Shown one piece after another: positions 5,641-5,704 of a DNA stretch of 5,704 bases (positions are counted from its first letter, which is position 1; every line of letters begins with the position of its first letter). Source of the stretch: an uncultured delta proteobacterium (lineage in GTDB: Bacteria; Desulfobacterota; Syntrophorhabdia; Syntrophorhabdales; Syntrophorhabdaceae); contig CAIQJW010000219.1 of NCBI GenBank assembly GCA_903872255.1, forward strand, positions 1 to 5,704, in the 5' to 3' direction. Made by a program: the position numbers and the translations under genes. Below the pieces are notes generated by a model. The model searched no databases and had not been told where the DNA came from. It worked only from the letters and a program-made list of their open reading frames with translations.

Positions 5641-5704
5641 GTGAAAGAGGTCGAATATATCTATAAATCCGGGGGGAGGAAGGTAAATCGGGGACCTACT
5701 CGAA
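5641..5704 (+). CDS. Possible divergent gene, 5' end only (hypothetical)
   Basis: A GTG at 5641 opens a frame that stays open to the window edge (21 codons: GTG-encoded Met, then KEVEYIYKSGGRKVNRG and on). A purine-rich GAGAGGAG lies at 5623-5630, leaving 10 bases to the GTG, acceptable for a Shine-Dalgarno site. The encoded peptide is basic and hydrophilic, with no family recognised. Too short to be sure: an open frame of this length occurs often by chance. If real, it is divergent from the autotransporter and shares the intervening 135-base region. Confidence 0.28.
   Translation, partial: MKEVEYIYKSGGRKVNRGPTR

Overview
The window carries an outer-membrane autotransporter and two multi-domain signalling proteins, all on the minus strand, plus a possible divergent gene at the right edge. 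The organism is a Gram-negative bacterium, because a type V autotransporter needs an outer membrane. Moderate GC in genes, AT-rich gaps, frequent ATA and AGG codons and long REC-containing sensor proteins would fit a Desulfobacterota/deltaproteobacterial type. That assignment is inference only; there is no marker gene here.

Layout, read in the direction of transcription (right to left). (1) 5641-5704: possible 5' end of a plus-strand gene. (2) 5506-5640: AT-rich upstream region with an imperfect palindrome, a tandem 7-bp repeat and a GCCGGGTGCG leader element. (3) 5505-2623: a 960-residue autotransporter with a signal peptide, an Asn/Gly-rich beta-solenoid-like passenger, a passenger-associated APGDSIGT repeat, a helical linker and a C-terminal 12-strand barrel ending in Trp. 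(4) 2622-2402: AT-rich gap with a near copy of the same palindrome and, at its end, a second copy of the leader element. (5) 2401-590: a REC-HisKA-(degenerate CA)-REC hybrid histidine kinase with a C-terminal helical tail. (6) 593-1: the N-terminal part of a REC-PAS protein whose start codon overlaps the kinase stop as ATGA; it runs off the left edge.

The kinase and the REC-PAS protein are almost certainly translationally coupled and form one signalling unit. The autotransporter is co-directional and shares two short upstream sequence elements with the kinase gene, which suggests, without proof, that the surface protein and the phosphorelay are under common control. The most unusual point is the kinase itself: its phospho-accepting histidine is canonical, but every ATP-binding motif of the catalytic domain appears to be lost, so it may act as a scaffold or phosphotransfer protein rather than an autokinase. 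No RNA gene, CRISPR array or mobile element was recognised.
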